Source of the DNA: Amoebophrya sp. A120
Lineage: Eukaryota; Sar; Dinophyceae; Syndiniales; Amoebophryaceae
Direction of reading: 5' to 3'
Assembly: GCA_905178155.1 (NCBI GenBank)
Contig: CAJINV010000003.1
Span: forward strand, 10,793,367 to 10,857,366
DNA length: 64,000 nucleotides
Each line of letters starts with the position of its first letter. Within the stretch, counting starts at the first letter, position 1. The notes beneath the pieces are model-generated. The model worked only from the letters and a program-made list of their open reading frames with translations, was not told where the DNA came from and did not search any database. Made by a program: the position numbers and the translations under genes. Of this stretch, positions 1 through 13,300 are shown one piece after another.

Positions 1-690
1 GCTGAGGCCTTTCGGGACAAGGTACTTACAAAATCACCCGGGGCGCGCTAGGGTACAGAATTGGGCAACCGGGCTAGGGCATAAAACTCGAGCAGGGCGC
101 AGAATTCGCCAAATCGGGCTAGGGTACAAAATTAGGCAAATCGAGATAGGCTACACAGTTTGGAGAGGGTACAGAATTAGCCAAATCGGGCGAGGGTACA
201 AAATTAGGCGTGTCGGGTGAGGGTATAAAATTAGGCGAATCGGTGTAGGGCACAAAGTTGGCTACTCCGCGCCGCCCTTGAAAGAGGAGCTTTGGCCCCC
301 GTGGTGCTGCTCTTCGCTAGACAAATATAAGCCCTGTCCGAGGGCGCAAGGTGAGGCCTTTCGGGGCAGGGTACGTACCTACAAAACTGCCCGGGGTGCG
401 CTAGGGTACAGAATTGGGCAGCCGTGAGAGGATACAAAATTCGAGCAGGGTGCAGAATTTGCCAAATCGGGCTAGGGTACAAAATTAGGGAAATCGGGAC
501 AGGGTACAAAATTCGGGGATGGTACAAAATTGGCCAAATCGGGGTAGGGTACAAAAGGAGCCGATTCGGGTGAGGGTATGAAATTAGGCGAATCGGGGTA
601 GGGTACCAAAGTGGCCAAACCGCGCAGCCTCCGACGGGAGGGCTTTGGCTCCCGCGGTTCTGCTCTTCCGACGCTAGACAAAAATAACCC
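1..690. repeat. Degenerate tandem repeat, duplicated as a ~349-bp unit
   Basis: The stretch is built from variants of a ~30-base motif (around GGGTACAAAATTAGGCAAATCGGG). It also exists as two larger copies: the segment starting aggcctttcggg at position 5 recurs at 354, each copy followed by the same succession of motifs and ending in a ctctagacaaa-like stretch. Open frames on the minus strand here only translate the repeat (runs of ILYP), so I do not call a gene. Confidence 0.75.
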
Positions 691-903
691 CTGCGACCCC
701 ACCAAACCCCTGCTTTATATATATTTTTGCCGCAGTCATGATAGATGTCCTCCGCTCAGCCCTGCGATCACAACGTCAGTGCTGTTTTGAATCAGACAAA
801 AAGTAAGAACAACCGTGTCAAGCATGCTTTTGATCTGTCATGGATGTTGTTGATCTTGCACATCTTCGACTACGTAAAGTTCGCACCGACATTGTTAATA
901 CAG

Positions 904-1216
904 GAAGCAGAACAGCATGCTGTGCGCCAAGATCGTGGAGGCCGAACAGAGGCGCCGAGTGAATTGTACCGAGGAGGAGTACATTCGCAGCGCCATGGCG
1001 AAGGAATTTTCTGGCTCAATCAAGCACGAGTTGGTGGAGGCTCATGAGTTGATGGAGCGAGGCGTGAACCAACGGGGGGCTAAACTGGCAATGGACCAAG
1101 AGAAGCGTGAGCGCTGTTTGGACTCTAACTTCGCGGCTCCTGAACTGCAAAAGCAGAAGGCTGCTGTGAATGCCGAAATCACCAGATCAGTACGCAAGAG
1201 CCAGAGCGTGAATTGA
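904..1216 (+). CDS. Hypothetical protein, possible terminal exon
   Basis: The 99-codon open frame from ATG 917 to TGA 1216 is hydrophilic, charged and predicted helical (rich in E, K, R, A, Q) and looks coding. Directly upstream a ttgttaatacag sequence at about 890-903 resembles a 3' splice site, so this may be the last exon of a gene whose earlier exons I cannot locate rather than a complete gene. No family is recognised. The next 2.4 kb downstream show no convincing coding sequence. Confidence 0.35.
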
Positions 1217-3617
1217 GGAAAAACATATTAAGCACCACCGTTTTATTCTATTGGAGTTGTCCAAAATATCAATATGCACTCCGGAACATTTTCAAGAAAT
1301 TGCATTCCTATTTCATTCGCATAGCAGAGCAGCGCGGGCGGGAGACCAACAAGACGAAATAGAACTAAACTACTGGACACTTCCGGCACCCTCAGCTTTG
1401 AGGTTTCTAGTTCTTCGGTAGTCACCGCATTTGCATTAATAATAATATTTTAACCTGACACATTATGTAGAAGTAATCGCGTTTACTTACGTTCATAACT
1501 TGTTTAACTTTATTGTTCATCCGCATCGCATAGTTCTAAACCTGGTGGGGCTACTGTCTACACTAAATTCTTTCCTTTGGTTTCGTCCTAATATTAATTT
1601 TCTTTCTCTGATCAGATCCATCAAAAACGCACTCATAGGGGTGAATCGTCTATCCTTGAAATTGAGAAGCTGCAGCATCCTCGTTCCGAGTGTTGTCCTA
1701 GCAGTATCAAATGTGTCACCCGAGTCGTCCTGAATTCTTCTCGACACTCAAAAGTTTTGTCAAACGTGCCGAACCCACGGTACCATAAGGAACTAAAGTA
1801 AAATATTCACTCGACAGATGATGAAATTTGTAGTGCAAGACCAAAATCTTGTGGTAGTTTCTTGGGAATTAAACGTTTGTAGACGTAGTGCAGCTTTACA
1901 TCAGAGAAATAAAAAGTGCTCTTGCAGTAGAGTATGATCCTCTTTGATTTTTGGCTGTTGGTGGATAAGAACGGGGCACACCACAAAAACTATACTGTTG
2001 CTTATGCTTGTGCACAAAGGGCAATGCCAAAATCAGGGCTGCGGGTCTCTGGTGTAGAGCTAGAGTTTAATCAGTGGCATCTTAGCGGCATTTCTGGTGC
2101 AAAGCCAAGCTGCCGAGGAGCGCTGATTTCTTACTTTTTTTCTCTTGTTAGCACCCACTGATTTTGATTTTCGCTACATTGATTTCTTATTCTTTCATTT
2201 TGCGCTTCGACGTAATCTTGTGTTTCATATTTGTAGCTTTATGTAAGATTTCCAATTCCGTTCTTCTTCTTTCTGGGAAGTTGAATAGACAATCAGCGCA
2301 CGCAGAGCCAGACCCTAGGTGGATGTTCCGTATCCCTTTACATTTCATTGCTACTGAGTTCGCTCCTCCTCGTCGTCGTTGTCGTAGTTCATTAGAGTGT
2401 CATAGTTTTCTTGAGGCGGGTGTGGACGGTGAGTGTGAGTAGTGCAACATACATCAGGTTTTGAGGGAGCGAGTGGAATCCTTGCCTTGTATGGTTTGTT
2501 CCCAAGAGAGGCATCGTCCTTGCCGTCGTGATTGAGTCAGAGAACAAAGCATACGTCGTTGTGGAGGCATCGTGGTGAAAAGCAGTCGCTGTATCTCTTT
2601 CGACTACGTTTGTTCTTCGTTTCTGTGTGAATGTGTTGAAAGCAGACCTGTCGCCAAATCCGCGTCGACTTCGCGAGTTCATCTCCCGCATCGCGAAAGG
2701 AAGTACAAAAAAACTTATCGCAATGAAAGGAAGTGCACCGATGCTAAAAGTTGTCAATTTGATATCGAAGTACGCTGCCAAACGACCCAATTTTCTATTT
2801 TTCTGTCACCTCATTCTCATACTCATTCGACTGGCATGCTTCTAGTCAAGTTGTTTTACGAGTACTACTTGTCAGATGCTTCGTGGTTTGGACCACATCT
2901 TCAAGTAGAAGAGACGACAACCTCCACGACGGCAAACTAGAACTCGGAACCCTAATGCGTTAAAAAAAGGGCGTAGTGTCGTGGCTCCTGCTTTTATTAA
3001 TGCGAGCATGACGCAACAGAAGCCTTGCAGTAGCGAGTTTTTCCATTGCACAAGGAAAAGTGAAAAATAGATACGTCGCGAGAGAAGTGGAGAGTAGTGT
3101 AGTACAGTGTGCACGCCCAACATCCGGACAGCACTAGTTCGGCCCTATTTCACGCCTGAGCACGAGCAGTAGCAGCGCAAGTAGAAGAGAAGGAGAACCA
3201 ACCACCTACGGATACGGTCGCTCCCGCTCGCGAAAGAACAACAAAATTGACATCGTCGAGGTTATTCTGGAACAATAATTGGAAGCAACAGTAGAAGTAG
3301 ACCCGGCTCCTGAATTATAATTCCTCCGCCACGCTGCAACACTGACACTGAGGGCTCCTCAGCACACACGACGAAACGGGCTCCAAAGCACATACACGTC
3401 TTCTTCTTCACCATCCCCATCCGACATCGAAACGACCCTCCAAGAAGTCTGTTTTCAACCCGGCATTGTCGCGCGCTCGTCATCGAGAACTACAGCGGGG
3501 CAGCAAGATAGTAGGAAGCGAAGGACCGTTGTTTTCATTTTCTCCGCGGCGCAGCTTTTGGATTCAACAGCTTGCGGCGGGAACGACCAACCAGATCCTG
3601 TGCTGTCGAAGAAACAA
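1217..3617. other. No supported gene
   Basis: Only short open frames of low coding quality are present, including 2392-2790 on the minus strand and 2572-2940 on the plus strand, which overlap each other. The stretch 3470-3617 is purine-rich and is probably the leader of the exon starting at 3618. I see no repeats or inverted repeats of note. Confidence 0.4.
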
Positions 3618-4200
3618 GAATGGGGCAAGTCTTCGGCAGCAAGAAAAAAGCAGCAAGAATCGCTGCACTCGATGGCGAAATTTGCGAAACGAAGAAGGGA
3701 CCCAAGAGCAGGAGCAAGATGGAGAGGGAAGGGAGCAGCGGTTCCCTCGGAGCAGATGCGGCAGGGAGCACCGGAAAGGGAATCTCATATCACACAGAAA
3801 AAAGCCGGCAGGCCATGTTCGTAAGTATCAGGATGCACAGAAAAGAATAAAACCGCACAGGATCAGGAACATCTGTCATGATGGGCAAGCTCATGGCATG
3901 CTGAGTCTTGTATGCAAGAAGAGGTGGAAGAGACACATTTTTCTGTGACTGGTGACTTTCTTGCAGTTGTATGCGAACAATCACTGCCGGCTTTATTTTG
4001 TGGGATATCTCATCCGCAAAAATCAGTACGTCAAGTTCGTCTTCGACAGCCAACGTGACAACCGCACTTTGCTAAAAAATACAAACGTGTCTGGGTCTGG
4101 TGGGTTGCTGCGCGCATTTTTCAAGCATCTTTTGGATCACACCGATGGTGATGGTCTGAAATGCGCGGAGAAATGTTACACTTTTTGAGCATCGTCTTGA
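3618..4200 (+). CDS. N-terminal exons of an unrecognised protein with an N-myristoylation-like start
   Basis: The first exon (3618-3824) starts MGQVFGSKKK. Gly2 with a small residue at position 6 fits the N-myristoylation consensus, and the lysine run after it would help membrane binding (inference). The exon is rich in K, E, S and G. It ends at a good donor (ttc|gtaagtatcag, intron from 3825), and an acceptor cttgcag ends at 3965. The second exon continues in frame with codons that look coding (residues NNHCRLYFVGYLIRKNQYVK) to about 4080. Its end is unclear, because the frame runs to a stop at 4186-4188. Function is unknown. It may be the 5' part of the gene ending at 8202. The minus strand of the following region also has coding-like frames (see 3960-5440), so the local gene structure is unresolved. 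Confidence 0.4.
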
Positions 4201-5440
4201 AGTCCGTCCAGAGACAGAGATTCGCTCGTCGCGTAGTGACCACAAATGCGCAAGTTTATGCAACTAAAGTTTCATTTTTATTTCGCTTTTGCGTGATATA
4301 ATATCGAGAGTCTAGCTAGCTGTTCGCGCCTGCTTGTTTCCAGACCCCGACATATTTTCACTGCATATCTGCGAATCATCAGCCACTAGCTTGACCTCGC
4401 ATATCACGGGAAAAGCATGTTTCAGTTACTTACAAATGAGTTGCCAATGAATTCAGAAAGAGCAAGACAAAACAATTTTCTCTGCATGAAAGAGAAAGCT
4501 TGCAGTGCAGGGATCATCCGGGAAAACACGTATGAAACGAGGCTCGAAAGCGTTTCGCGCATGACCAAGATTGTCTGTCGTGCCGGTTCTGCAGCACACA
4601 CTTTTTCCATTGCATATTGCTGCGCGGAGAGATAGTAGATACGTTCGGCGAATCCATCGCGAATCAAATGCTCTCGCCGAAGTGGGATAACAGAGAAGTA
4701 TAGAAAGCAGATTTTCTCCTTTCCCACTTGGTTTATTGATGAAGAACATATTTCTATTTTATTTATACAGAAATCATTCTGGACGTCAGTGGAAACACAA
4801 ACACGAACATCTGGTCCTAGTACCCCTAAGTTTTTTCAAGCATGTTGTACGTCAAAGTCTTACCACGTGCGCTGATTGCATGCCTTCCAGTTCTTTCTTC
4901 GTTCTGACGATTTGTTTTCCTGCTGTTGTCGGAGCACGAATCGAGCAGCTCTAACGCGTTGAAGAGCTGCATCATGTTGCTATCCATAATCCTGCTTCAT
5001 GATCCTTCCTCTGCAAGAGCATCACGCTCGGCCTCGGACGTATAGACTCGCACGACATACTCGTAATGACCCGGATTTCCTTTTTTGCACCCCGCATCTA
5101 CATGCTGCCTTTGCAACGCAACTAATTCTCCATGTGGTAAAATTTTGCACGCAAAAACTTTTTCTACTTCTACAAGCATTAGTATGTATACTTCTTTTGC
5201 ATTAAAAATTCATACTCCCTTGACAGACGGCCTTGCGACGAATTGCAAGTGCTGTCTCGGCGACCAACGCGCTTCTGACGTGCGGAATTCTGGAAAACAT
5301 ATCATTTGCAAATATGTTATCTGGGACTGGGTTCTGACGAAGAAATGACTTCACGTTTGATATTATCCCGGCATGCGAGATAAGCGGTTGTATGCCGATG
5401 CGGCACTTTGCCGTCCACATGCATCTCAGATCCGAGGAAA
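3960..5440 (-). CDS. Candidate minus-strand exons, unresolved
   Basis: Several minus-strand frames in this interval read like protein: about 5330-5225 (PDNIFANDMFSRIPHVRSAL), 5130-4999 (CKKGNPGHYEYVVRVYTSEA, ending at a stop), 4690-4470 (amphipathic helices such as AERIYYLSAQQYAMEKV) and 4060-3965. They could be exons of a gene antiparallel to its neighbours, but the last overlaps a plus-strand exon with better splice sites. I cannot decide between strands by eye, so I report it only because the frames are better than chance. No family is recognised. Confidence 0.2.
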
Positions 5441-6008
5441 CCCCGGGGCATGAAAGTGTAGTTATGTTGTGACAAGCTTCTTCAGTATTCCAGACACTCT
5501 AGAGAAGATATTTGCAGTGGATAGAACAGTATCCTGTGCAAAAGTATCGCGCTCGTGCTAATTGCAGTTGCAATCACACCCACGCATCATGACAAATCTC
5601 TTAGTAAGGTAGGTCAGCACTTCAAATCTCGCTTTTCAGCTATTAAAAATGATTTTGATGAAATTTGCACTAGAAGTGCGACACTTTTGCTAAGCATAAA
5701 CAGCTGTAACGACAAGGTTTTCAGTGTTATCCTCGCCAGTCACGAGTGCTTCCTGCGAGTCTTGCAGTTGCAAGTGGTACATCATGCTTACAATTACTGT
5801 CTGTTGCAGTTGGGTACGTCATCATCATCATACTGTCTGTGTTGTGTTGATGTTCCTTCCCGGGGAGAGTTTCTTGATCTTGTGCACTGCCTCAGCTAAT
5901 AGCAGTTTTCTTCATTTTATTGCTATAGCGGAGAAATGAAGTCATTCTTTTTGTTTTTTGTATATCAAATGAAGGTAGTGTTGACCACTTTATTTTTATA
6001 TACTTCAG

Positions 6009-8202
6009 GAGCGAGCGCGCTGCTTGGATTTGGTCATAAGTTCGATCTTGCCGAAAAGTTGGGTCCAAGCGCCCAAGGTAGCGAAGTCAGCGAAGCTTGT
6101 GGCTATGGGAGTGTCAGGCTCGTAGAAATCGACCGGTAGTTTGGCGCGAAATTTGAATTTGGAAGTGGCGCATGAAAATGCTTGGAAGGACGAGGGCCTG
6201 AATCCGATGAATGCGTCACCCTGTTTTGGAGAAAGCAGACTGCTTTATTTGTCACGCTCCGTCACGGGTCTATCACTTCACCATCTCTGACCCTAGAGGA
6301 GGAAATGCATACAATCGGCCTCACTTGTCTGCTCCTCAATACAGGCAACCTTCTATTGTGCCATGTACTTTAAACTCAAGAATTGTGCGAATGCATATTT
6401 CAACTTTGTCGATTTCAAGCCTGACGCTTCGACAGTGGTCCGGTATTTCGTAGAGAATTTTCCGGATGCGACCTCGGACCTCATATCCACAAAAAGGAAC
6501 CATCCCCATTCACTTTGTCTTCACGCAAAGCATCTATTGAAGCCTGTGTTTGTGATGCAAAACTTGGATGGGGGTGAGGTGTTTTTGTTCTGGATATCTC
6601 ATCAAAGAGCTCTACAACCAAGCCGAAGACGTGTCAAGGCGCGCTATATGCGTTGCAAATTTGTCCGGGTCTCGAAACATGTGACTTTGAATTACGCATA
6701 TAAAAAAAGCACCTTTACTTGCTGCGGCCGAGCATGGAAAGTTTTTACAGCACTCTGCTCTGCACGCAGTACTGTCCCTAGAACTCCTTCGATCGAAGCT
6801 GCTTGCGACGATGGCGCAATACTTTTGCTGTGAGTGGCAGTGGTGCAGTCGGGTGTGCATGACAAATTGTATTTCATTTGCATGATGTTGAAGATGAGCA
6901 GCGAGGCATCGCCTTTACTGGTCACGCAACACAGAAGATGCCGCAGGCGTGTAAGACACACGCGAGAGGCTGCAAACTTCCAGACCTAGACATTTTTGCA
7001 GTGTATACGCCACCGTGTACTACAAGTGAAGCTCGTCTTACTTTCATATACCTATATGATACGTTTTATTTCTACAGAAGCAAGTGCAGCTCCTACGCTT
7101 TTACTTTCATTTCCCCTACTTCGTATTATTTTCTCACGCCACAGCATACGGACATGCGTTTTTTCCCAGTGATGTTGTACATGGGTCGTCTCGCTGCTGA
7201 TTGATGAAAGACTTGTTAAGAGTGTGGCGTATTATGATTTTGTTTATTGCGTCGGTCTACAGGTGCCTGGGTGCGTTGGAAGTTTTGGACTTGGTTCTGC
7301 AAGGAGACAAGGTCGCAAAGAAGTTTGAGGACGCAAAAGAGGCCTGTATCGACTTGCTCCGACTAGGGTTTCAGGACGGTCTCGGGCCAAAGATCCGGTT
7401 TCGTGCCACGACAGTGGTCAACAGGATACGAGACGTCGTGCATGAAGATGTACTACAAGTGGTGTTTTTTCATTTTACTTATTTCGTGTCATACTCATAC
7501 GTCGTGAAACTCATCATTCTTGAATGATCTCGGCACTACGATCATGAACGAAGTCCAAGCTACTTATATTTCTAAAACTTCCTCTCTGCTTTAAAGTTTA
7601 TGCATTGTGCTGACCTGCTCCTGCATATTTTTCGCATTCATTTACATGATCCTCATTCGATCTTTCCATCACAGGAGTTGGAGCCATTGTTTCGGGACCT
7701 GCGGCCGGCAGTCGTGAGTCAAATAAATCGCGCCCGAAGCTCCCAGGCAGAGCCGGAGAGTCAGCAGCAGGCTCATCTCTCCGTAACCAATGCGCACCAT
7801 GTGGTGGTCGGCGTAAAACAGGCCATGAATGGAAAAAACAAGAACAACATCAAGTACCTGGCTGACATAGACGGAGACGAACTTCTGATGGTACTAGTTT
7901 AAACTTTGTTTCTTTCTGTTTTGCGTTCCTATTTTCCGCGGAACACAAAAAAGGGCCGAAGTAGAAGGTGTGAGCATATTAGTAACTCTAACTTCGTCAA
8001 CAACCTCCTGGTCCCTCGCTGGAGGAATGAATCCTCGTTATCGCAGGAGAAAAAGATGATGAGAAAGAGATTTATACGCCAGAACATCACAAGCAAGTAA
8101 TGACTCTGACACACTCACCCAAAATCATGACTCGTAGGACGCGATTCTGGACGAGGCCGGCATTGTGTTTCAAAAGAGCCTATCCCTTGCAAGAGCATAG
8201 CA
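6009..8202 (+). CDS. Multi-exon helical protein, unrecognised
   Basis: Exons read by frame and splice motifs: 6009-6103 (after ttcag), interrupted by an introner at 6104-6434; 6435 to about 6572 (donor gtgagg); a helical exon about 6715-6830 (donor gtgagt); about 7262-7460 (after tctacag, donor gtacta); about 7676-7890 (after tcacag, donor gtacta); and 8145-8202, ending in TAG. Joining across the introner gives an unbroken frame containing KSAKLVVRYFVENFPDATSD. The product is mostly amphipathic helix (for example ALEVLDLVLQGDKVAKK and AVLSLELLRSKLLATMAQYF), suggesting a helical-repeat or adaptor fold. That is inference and no family is named. The 5' end is not established: exons further upstream, including those at 3618, may belong to it. 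Confidence 0.5.
6104..6434. mobile_element. Introner-like element, family A (copy 1)
   Basis: The left end TATGGGAGTGTCAGGCTC and the right end, whose reverse complement starts TGTCGAAGCGTCAGGC, form terminal inverted repeats. These continue into the shared family motif GAAATCGACAAAGTTG. Flanks GTGGC (6099-6103) and GTGGT (6435-6439) match 4 of 5 as a target duplication. Removing the element plus one copy keeps the host exon open. Length is 331 bp. Confidence 0.75.
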
Positions 8203-10347
8203 CGATGAGTAATTCATGAAGATTTTTGAATTACACGAGTGTTGTTGCTCAGCATGCAAACCTGACTCTGCAGCCTAAAGACAAGAAAATATCATATCAT
8301 GTTGAGTCTTGTCATGCAGTACAACTACAACGAACTACAACTACACTAAGAATCACTACACGTACGGTACTTTTGCGGAGGATAGAGCGATCGCGTCTCT
8401 GGGGATGATTCGTCGACCTCCGTTGGTGGAAGCACGCGTGACTCCTTTGGCCTGCGCTCGGCGGACCTGCTTACGTAAATTTCTCCAACAGCATGGAGAC
8501 GGCAGGGAGTGATAATTCAAATTTGCACACCACTCTTCCTAACTACGTACTACAAGGGAAAGGGTCGATTTTTATGTCAGTGTTGCTCCGGGCCCGGTCG
8601 CTCCCATATGCGACTGTGAGTCTGCAGTGGGACAAACCTCCACGCCATGCCGCCTGCCAGCGACTTAAAGAAAACTGGGGCAAATACAAAAAGAAACTGT
8701 AGCTATTATGTATTACTATCTTATTCGGCTGCTGAAACCACTCTACTACGATATACAATTAAGCAAGTTCATCAAATTCAAATTAATTTAGCAACGGGAT
8801 GATTCCGTTAAGTATAACATGTAACAAAATTTCAAAAAATAAAAAATATCTACGCTTCGCCGCGCTACTACCCACCCCGCGCGCCCTCGCTGTTGAATAG
8901 TTTTTCACACGATGTCCGTAATTTGTATCAACTCCCTCATTAAAAGAAGACCAAGAGCACACCGAAGACCATTCGACCATTCCTCCCCTTGACACGCTTC
9001 TCCTCGACCTAGAGTGAGAGCTTTACCCGACGGGCCCAAGAATTTGAATCGTGCCAGTGTAAGGAAATCAACGTCCGCCCAACTACAGGGAGTATACGCA
9101 GTATACATATGTAGGAAATCAAACCTATGTAGTGAATAAATTTTTACGCGCACAATCAGGCCCAGGCGTCAACGTAGACTGTCGTGCCCATACTTACTTA
9201 GTGCCCCAACCCCAGGGCCATCTGAGCTCCGCATCAAAACGATTTTCTAGACCAGCCAATTATAAAAGTCGCGCTGGCAATAGCAAAGTGCACATCGGGA
9301 ATACAGTCGCAATTACAATTGATGAGTTTTTCGCTTCGTAACGTAACCACAAAAATATAGATATCTATGAAACCAGCAAACGAATCTTCAAACTAGCAGT
9401 ACAGAGCTGTAGTTTCGTCATCCTCATCGTCCAGTTGTTTACTATGTGTATGTTTCCTCTATTATGATGTATCGTCTACGTTTTAGCAATGAATGATTGA
9501 AGTTGTCACCAGAATGTCGCCCCTCCGGGAATTCCCTTTGTACTTGATAAGTTACTGGAAGAGGCGTACTGGGTGGAGAACTACGTTTCGAGAGCTATGT
9601 AACCGCCCCACGATGGCTACAGAAGTGCTGCTTATTGCCCTTTTGCAGGTGATGCCTCTAAGTTCAGTCTTCGCACTTCTTCATCCGGTCATAGACACGA
9701 CCAACATCGATCGACAAACACTAGCTACGCCGCCACGTTCTGAGGATTGATGAGAGATTCGGTATTGAAAACTCGCTATTGCTTGGGTGAAAGACGTGCT
9801 TTTCAATTGTGTCAGTCGTCGAAGTCCATATTGGAGTCCGCACGATCGGCGTCGTTTGGGAAAGGATCTTTGTCGTGATTTTGACACCTAAAGTTTTGTC
9901 TCTACGCATATCCCGAAATGTTAGTGTCCTCGAGTACTAGTGTGGTCGAGCTTAGGGCTATAATTGTTTTCCCGTCGGTGTTGCATCTGTCAGTATTAGC
10001 GATTATGTATCGTCGAGGTGGAGAGATCGACAAGAATAGACAGAGTATGATCATTTTTTACGATTCCCATTTCGACTCGCCAATAATCTTATTCCCGATA
10101 GTACAGCAGCTTTTTTTTGGGGCTATACCAACCAAGGGAGGAGAAAATGTATAAATTATGCAGGTGCCGTTTGTAAATGAAATAGCAATTACGTACGCAC
10201 CACAACAACGCCTGAGTTTCACCTTCATCACAGACTCACCAAGAGGGGCTGAGTGTTATTCCTCTACGTGAGCCCAGCAAGACCAAGAAATAGAAGACGA
10301 AGACGAACTACGGGCGAGTTGCCCTATTTGTTAACTTTTATCCAATC
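8203..10347. other. No supported gene
   Basis: AT-rich and poor in coding signal. A frame at 9493-9750 carries a hydrophobic stretch (EVLLIALLQVMPLSSVFALL) that could be a signal sequence, but nothing supports it as a gene. The 3' part presumably includes the promoter and leader of the gene starting at 10348. Confidence 0.4.
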
Positions 10348-13300
10348 ATGACGGCCAGCTCGCCGAGCACGGCTTCCGGTGGGCAATGCCGTGTATACAA
10401 CCGCGCAATCGTCTATGGGAGTGTCGGGCGTGATGAAATCGACAAAGTTGCAACGAGACGAAATGCATAAAATTGTAATTGATCCCAGGAATCAGGTCCC
10501 CACTCATTCTTGGGCGGCGCATGGCATTTCTTTTTTTCGGGCATCTAAATCCAGTCCGCGATCCTGCTCTTCGGTCCAAATGACTGTTGAGCGGCTACTC
10601 ATGACATGCTCTTTGGAAACACCATTCTTGCTGCCAAAACAAAATATTAGGTTTGCACTTGGCATGATTTATCTGCCCTCCAATACAGGCATAGTTTCCA
10701 TTTTGTGTGTTCTTGCAATTTGCAACTTCCCCGGTGGGTATTTCTATTTTGAGTGGTCTTCAAGTTCTTTCGCCAGCAGTCGGTTTGGCATCACAAACGA
10801 GTTTAACTCTGTCGATTTCGACTTGGAGCCTGACACTCCCATAGTGATGCGGACATGGTGGCAGACGGACAGATGGACGATATTGTGAGGAAAAGTCCCC
10901 CCTACCCGTACTGAAGAGATATGCTTCCGAAAATTTGCGATGCTGAATTGTGGCTACAGATCGTCTCTGTCTTGCAACAAGAAGATGAAGGCAATTCGAC
11001 AGAGGTCGCCGCATTATTCCGGCGGTTCGATGTAATGCAAATGCTAATAGAGCCCACACCGCAGGCGTCTCTCGTACTGACTGCTTACGTGAAAACATCC
11101 CGAGCCTTGTTGCAGATCTGGTCGTGCCTGCAGTCCCCTTCTGCAAGACTACAAGGCTGACTCGTGTACACGAATCCCGCGTCACAGGTTTCCGCTATAT
11201 TGATATGGGAAGGGGGGACTTTTTATCTTGATAGACGAGCTGCCACCCCCACCACCGCGAACTGCTCCCCAAAAAAAGCAGGACTCAACGCGGTCTTCCA
11301 AGCACAAGGAGCTGCTGAACCGAGTGCACGAGCAGAGAAAAAAAGACCAGACGCAAATAAAGAAAAATGTACAGGAGTCCCCTCATTTTTTTCAAACGAG
11401 TTTGTAGCAGCTGTGTAAAGATGATGAATGCGTGACTTTTTTTTGTTTCCACTTACTAGGAAAGCAGATGCTACTTGTTTCACGCATGAAATAATCATCA
11501 ACATGATCTTCAACATGGTGCACTTGCTATAGGAGCAATACCCGGTCTTCGTGATAGAAGAGTATAATTTCACCTGCCCTACTAGCTCTTGTTATCAGCG
11601 TCCGTCTCGTCGTTGTCTCTCAGCGCATTGTTTGATACCTCCCACGTGCTTGCAATATCTCCAGGTTGAGCGCAACAAGGAGGTGCGAGAGCGTCGGTTT
11701 GAGCGCTTGTTAAATTCCTGTGTGTATGCATTGCGAATATGATGTCTGGGTCTCCTGGTGGAAAGATGCAAACTTGTACTTGTGATGCCGATGCGGATTC
11801 TAGAACAGGCAAAAATCTGCGTTGCCGACTCACCAAAAGATCATACGTGCTTTTGTCTCGAATCCGAAAAGAGCGTTTCTCATGCAGACTAGGCATGGAG
11901 TAGGAGTTGGAAAACGACAACGAACACGAAAGAAGCCTTGTTCGCAAAATTTGCAATACCGTGTCGGCACTTATGACCTTCTCTCAGATGCGAAAACTGC
12001 AGGACAAGTGACTGCTCTCTGCCGGACCCAGATGACACATTTGCATTTGATAGTGTGGGCAGTGACGAGGTGATCCTCCGCGGACAGGTGACCGAGATGC
12101 TGCGGCAGCATATCATGTGTAAAAACGTGCCCACCCCAGGTTTGGCTGTCGGGCCTGTGAAGTTTCGCTCTCTAGTGTAGTTGTGGCTGGGAGCGGGTGA
12201 AAGAAGTTGCATCACGTCCAATGTCTCTCCTTTTCCTGGTTACTTAGGGCATGGCGAAGCTCAGGATACTGTGACTGAGAAAATGCTACCCAAAAACATG
12301 GGGCTCCTGCACATGAGATACGATCTGGGCAGTTGCGTCGTACGCATGACAAGTTTCAAAGTGTGTCGCATTTTGTTTAGCGTGACAAGTCCGGGGTGGG
12401 CGTGCGGCTTTTACTCAGGATACAGCAGCACAACATGGTAGCGCGCAAAGTGGGTACGCAGTTCCAGGAGTGGAACGAGAAGGTTTTCGAGAATATTCAT
12501 TGCAAAAGTATCGTACTTAAATCTACCATGAATCGCATTACATTTTTTTCTTGTTTTCAGAAACAAAAATGCTAAATTTCAAATGCTATTTGTTCAGGTG
12601 GAAAATTTGATTTGTGAGCGTGACGCATGACTGCAACTTTTACTATGTTAAGCACGGCACCTTTGCAATTGATAGAGAATGTGCAGCAGCAGCTCGACAC
12701 AATCATGAATCCTCCTTCGCGAGAGCTCATCCAGACGTTCCAGGGAATGAAGAACGTGGATTTTACGTTACCGGAGGAGAAACGGAAGGTGAAGAGCAGC
12801 AGCTTTCGCATCAGCCCCTGCTACAAGGACTTGGTGAAGCTCGCCGACGAGAACAGCTTCCGCTACAACATGGACGTCGCCACGGAGACCGCGCTCAAGC
12901 ACAGCGCAAAGAACTCAATGGACGTGGCCAGGGCGCAGTACCAGGGAAGTCTGAAATATCTTCTTGCAAAAACACCACCAAAAACACCTTTGCCGCACAC
13001 CATCAATTTGCTATTCATACAAAAACAAAAAAAAATCACGACGCGTAATAATGCGAATGCCCCTATTTCACAGTCAAAATTTTACTGATTATTTTTTTCT
13101 GCAATACAACCTCAGCCAGAACTTGAACTACAAGAAAAAGAATTACCCTTCAAGTTTCTGTTTCTCATCTTGCCAAATTTGCAACATACTTAAGTGTGAC
13201 TGTGCTGGTGTTTTTTTTTTCTTGCATAAGAAACCGGTGGTGGCTAAGTCCTCCTCCAGCTCCTCGCTTCCAACGAACAAGCACTCCGCCGAGCGCCAGG

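Noticed and set aside
5998-6139. Apparent kinase-like glycine-loop reading (KFDLAEKLGPSAQGSEVSEA)
   Set aside because: No catalytic loop or DFG motif follows in any reachable exon, and a different frame joins smoothly across the introner.
11990-12176. Coding-looking exon reading CENCRTSDCSLPDPDDTFAF and onward
   Set aside because: Most of it lies in the right end of introner F and the left end of introner E. The exon proper is only 12053-12110, and the frame there is explained by the reconstructed protein.
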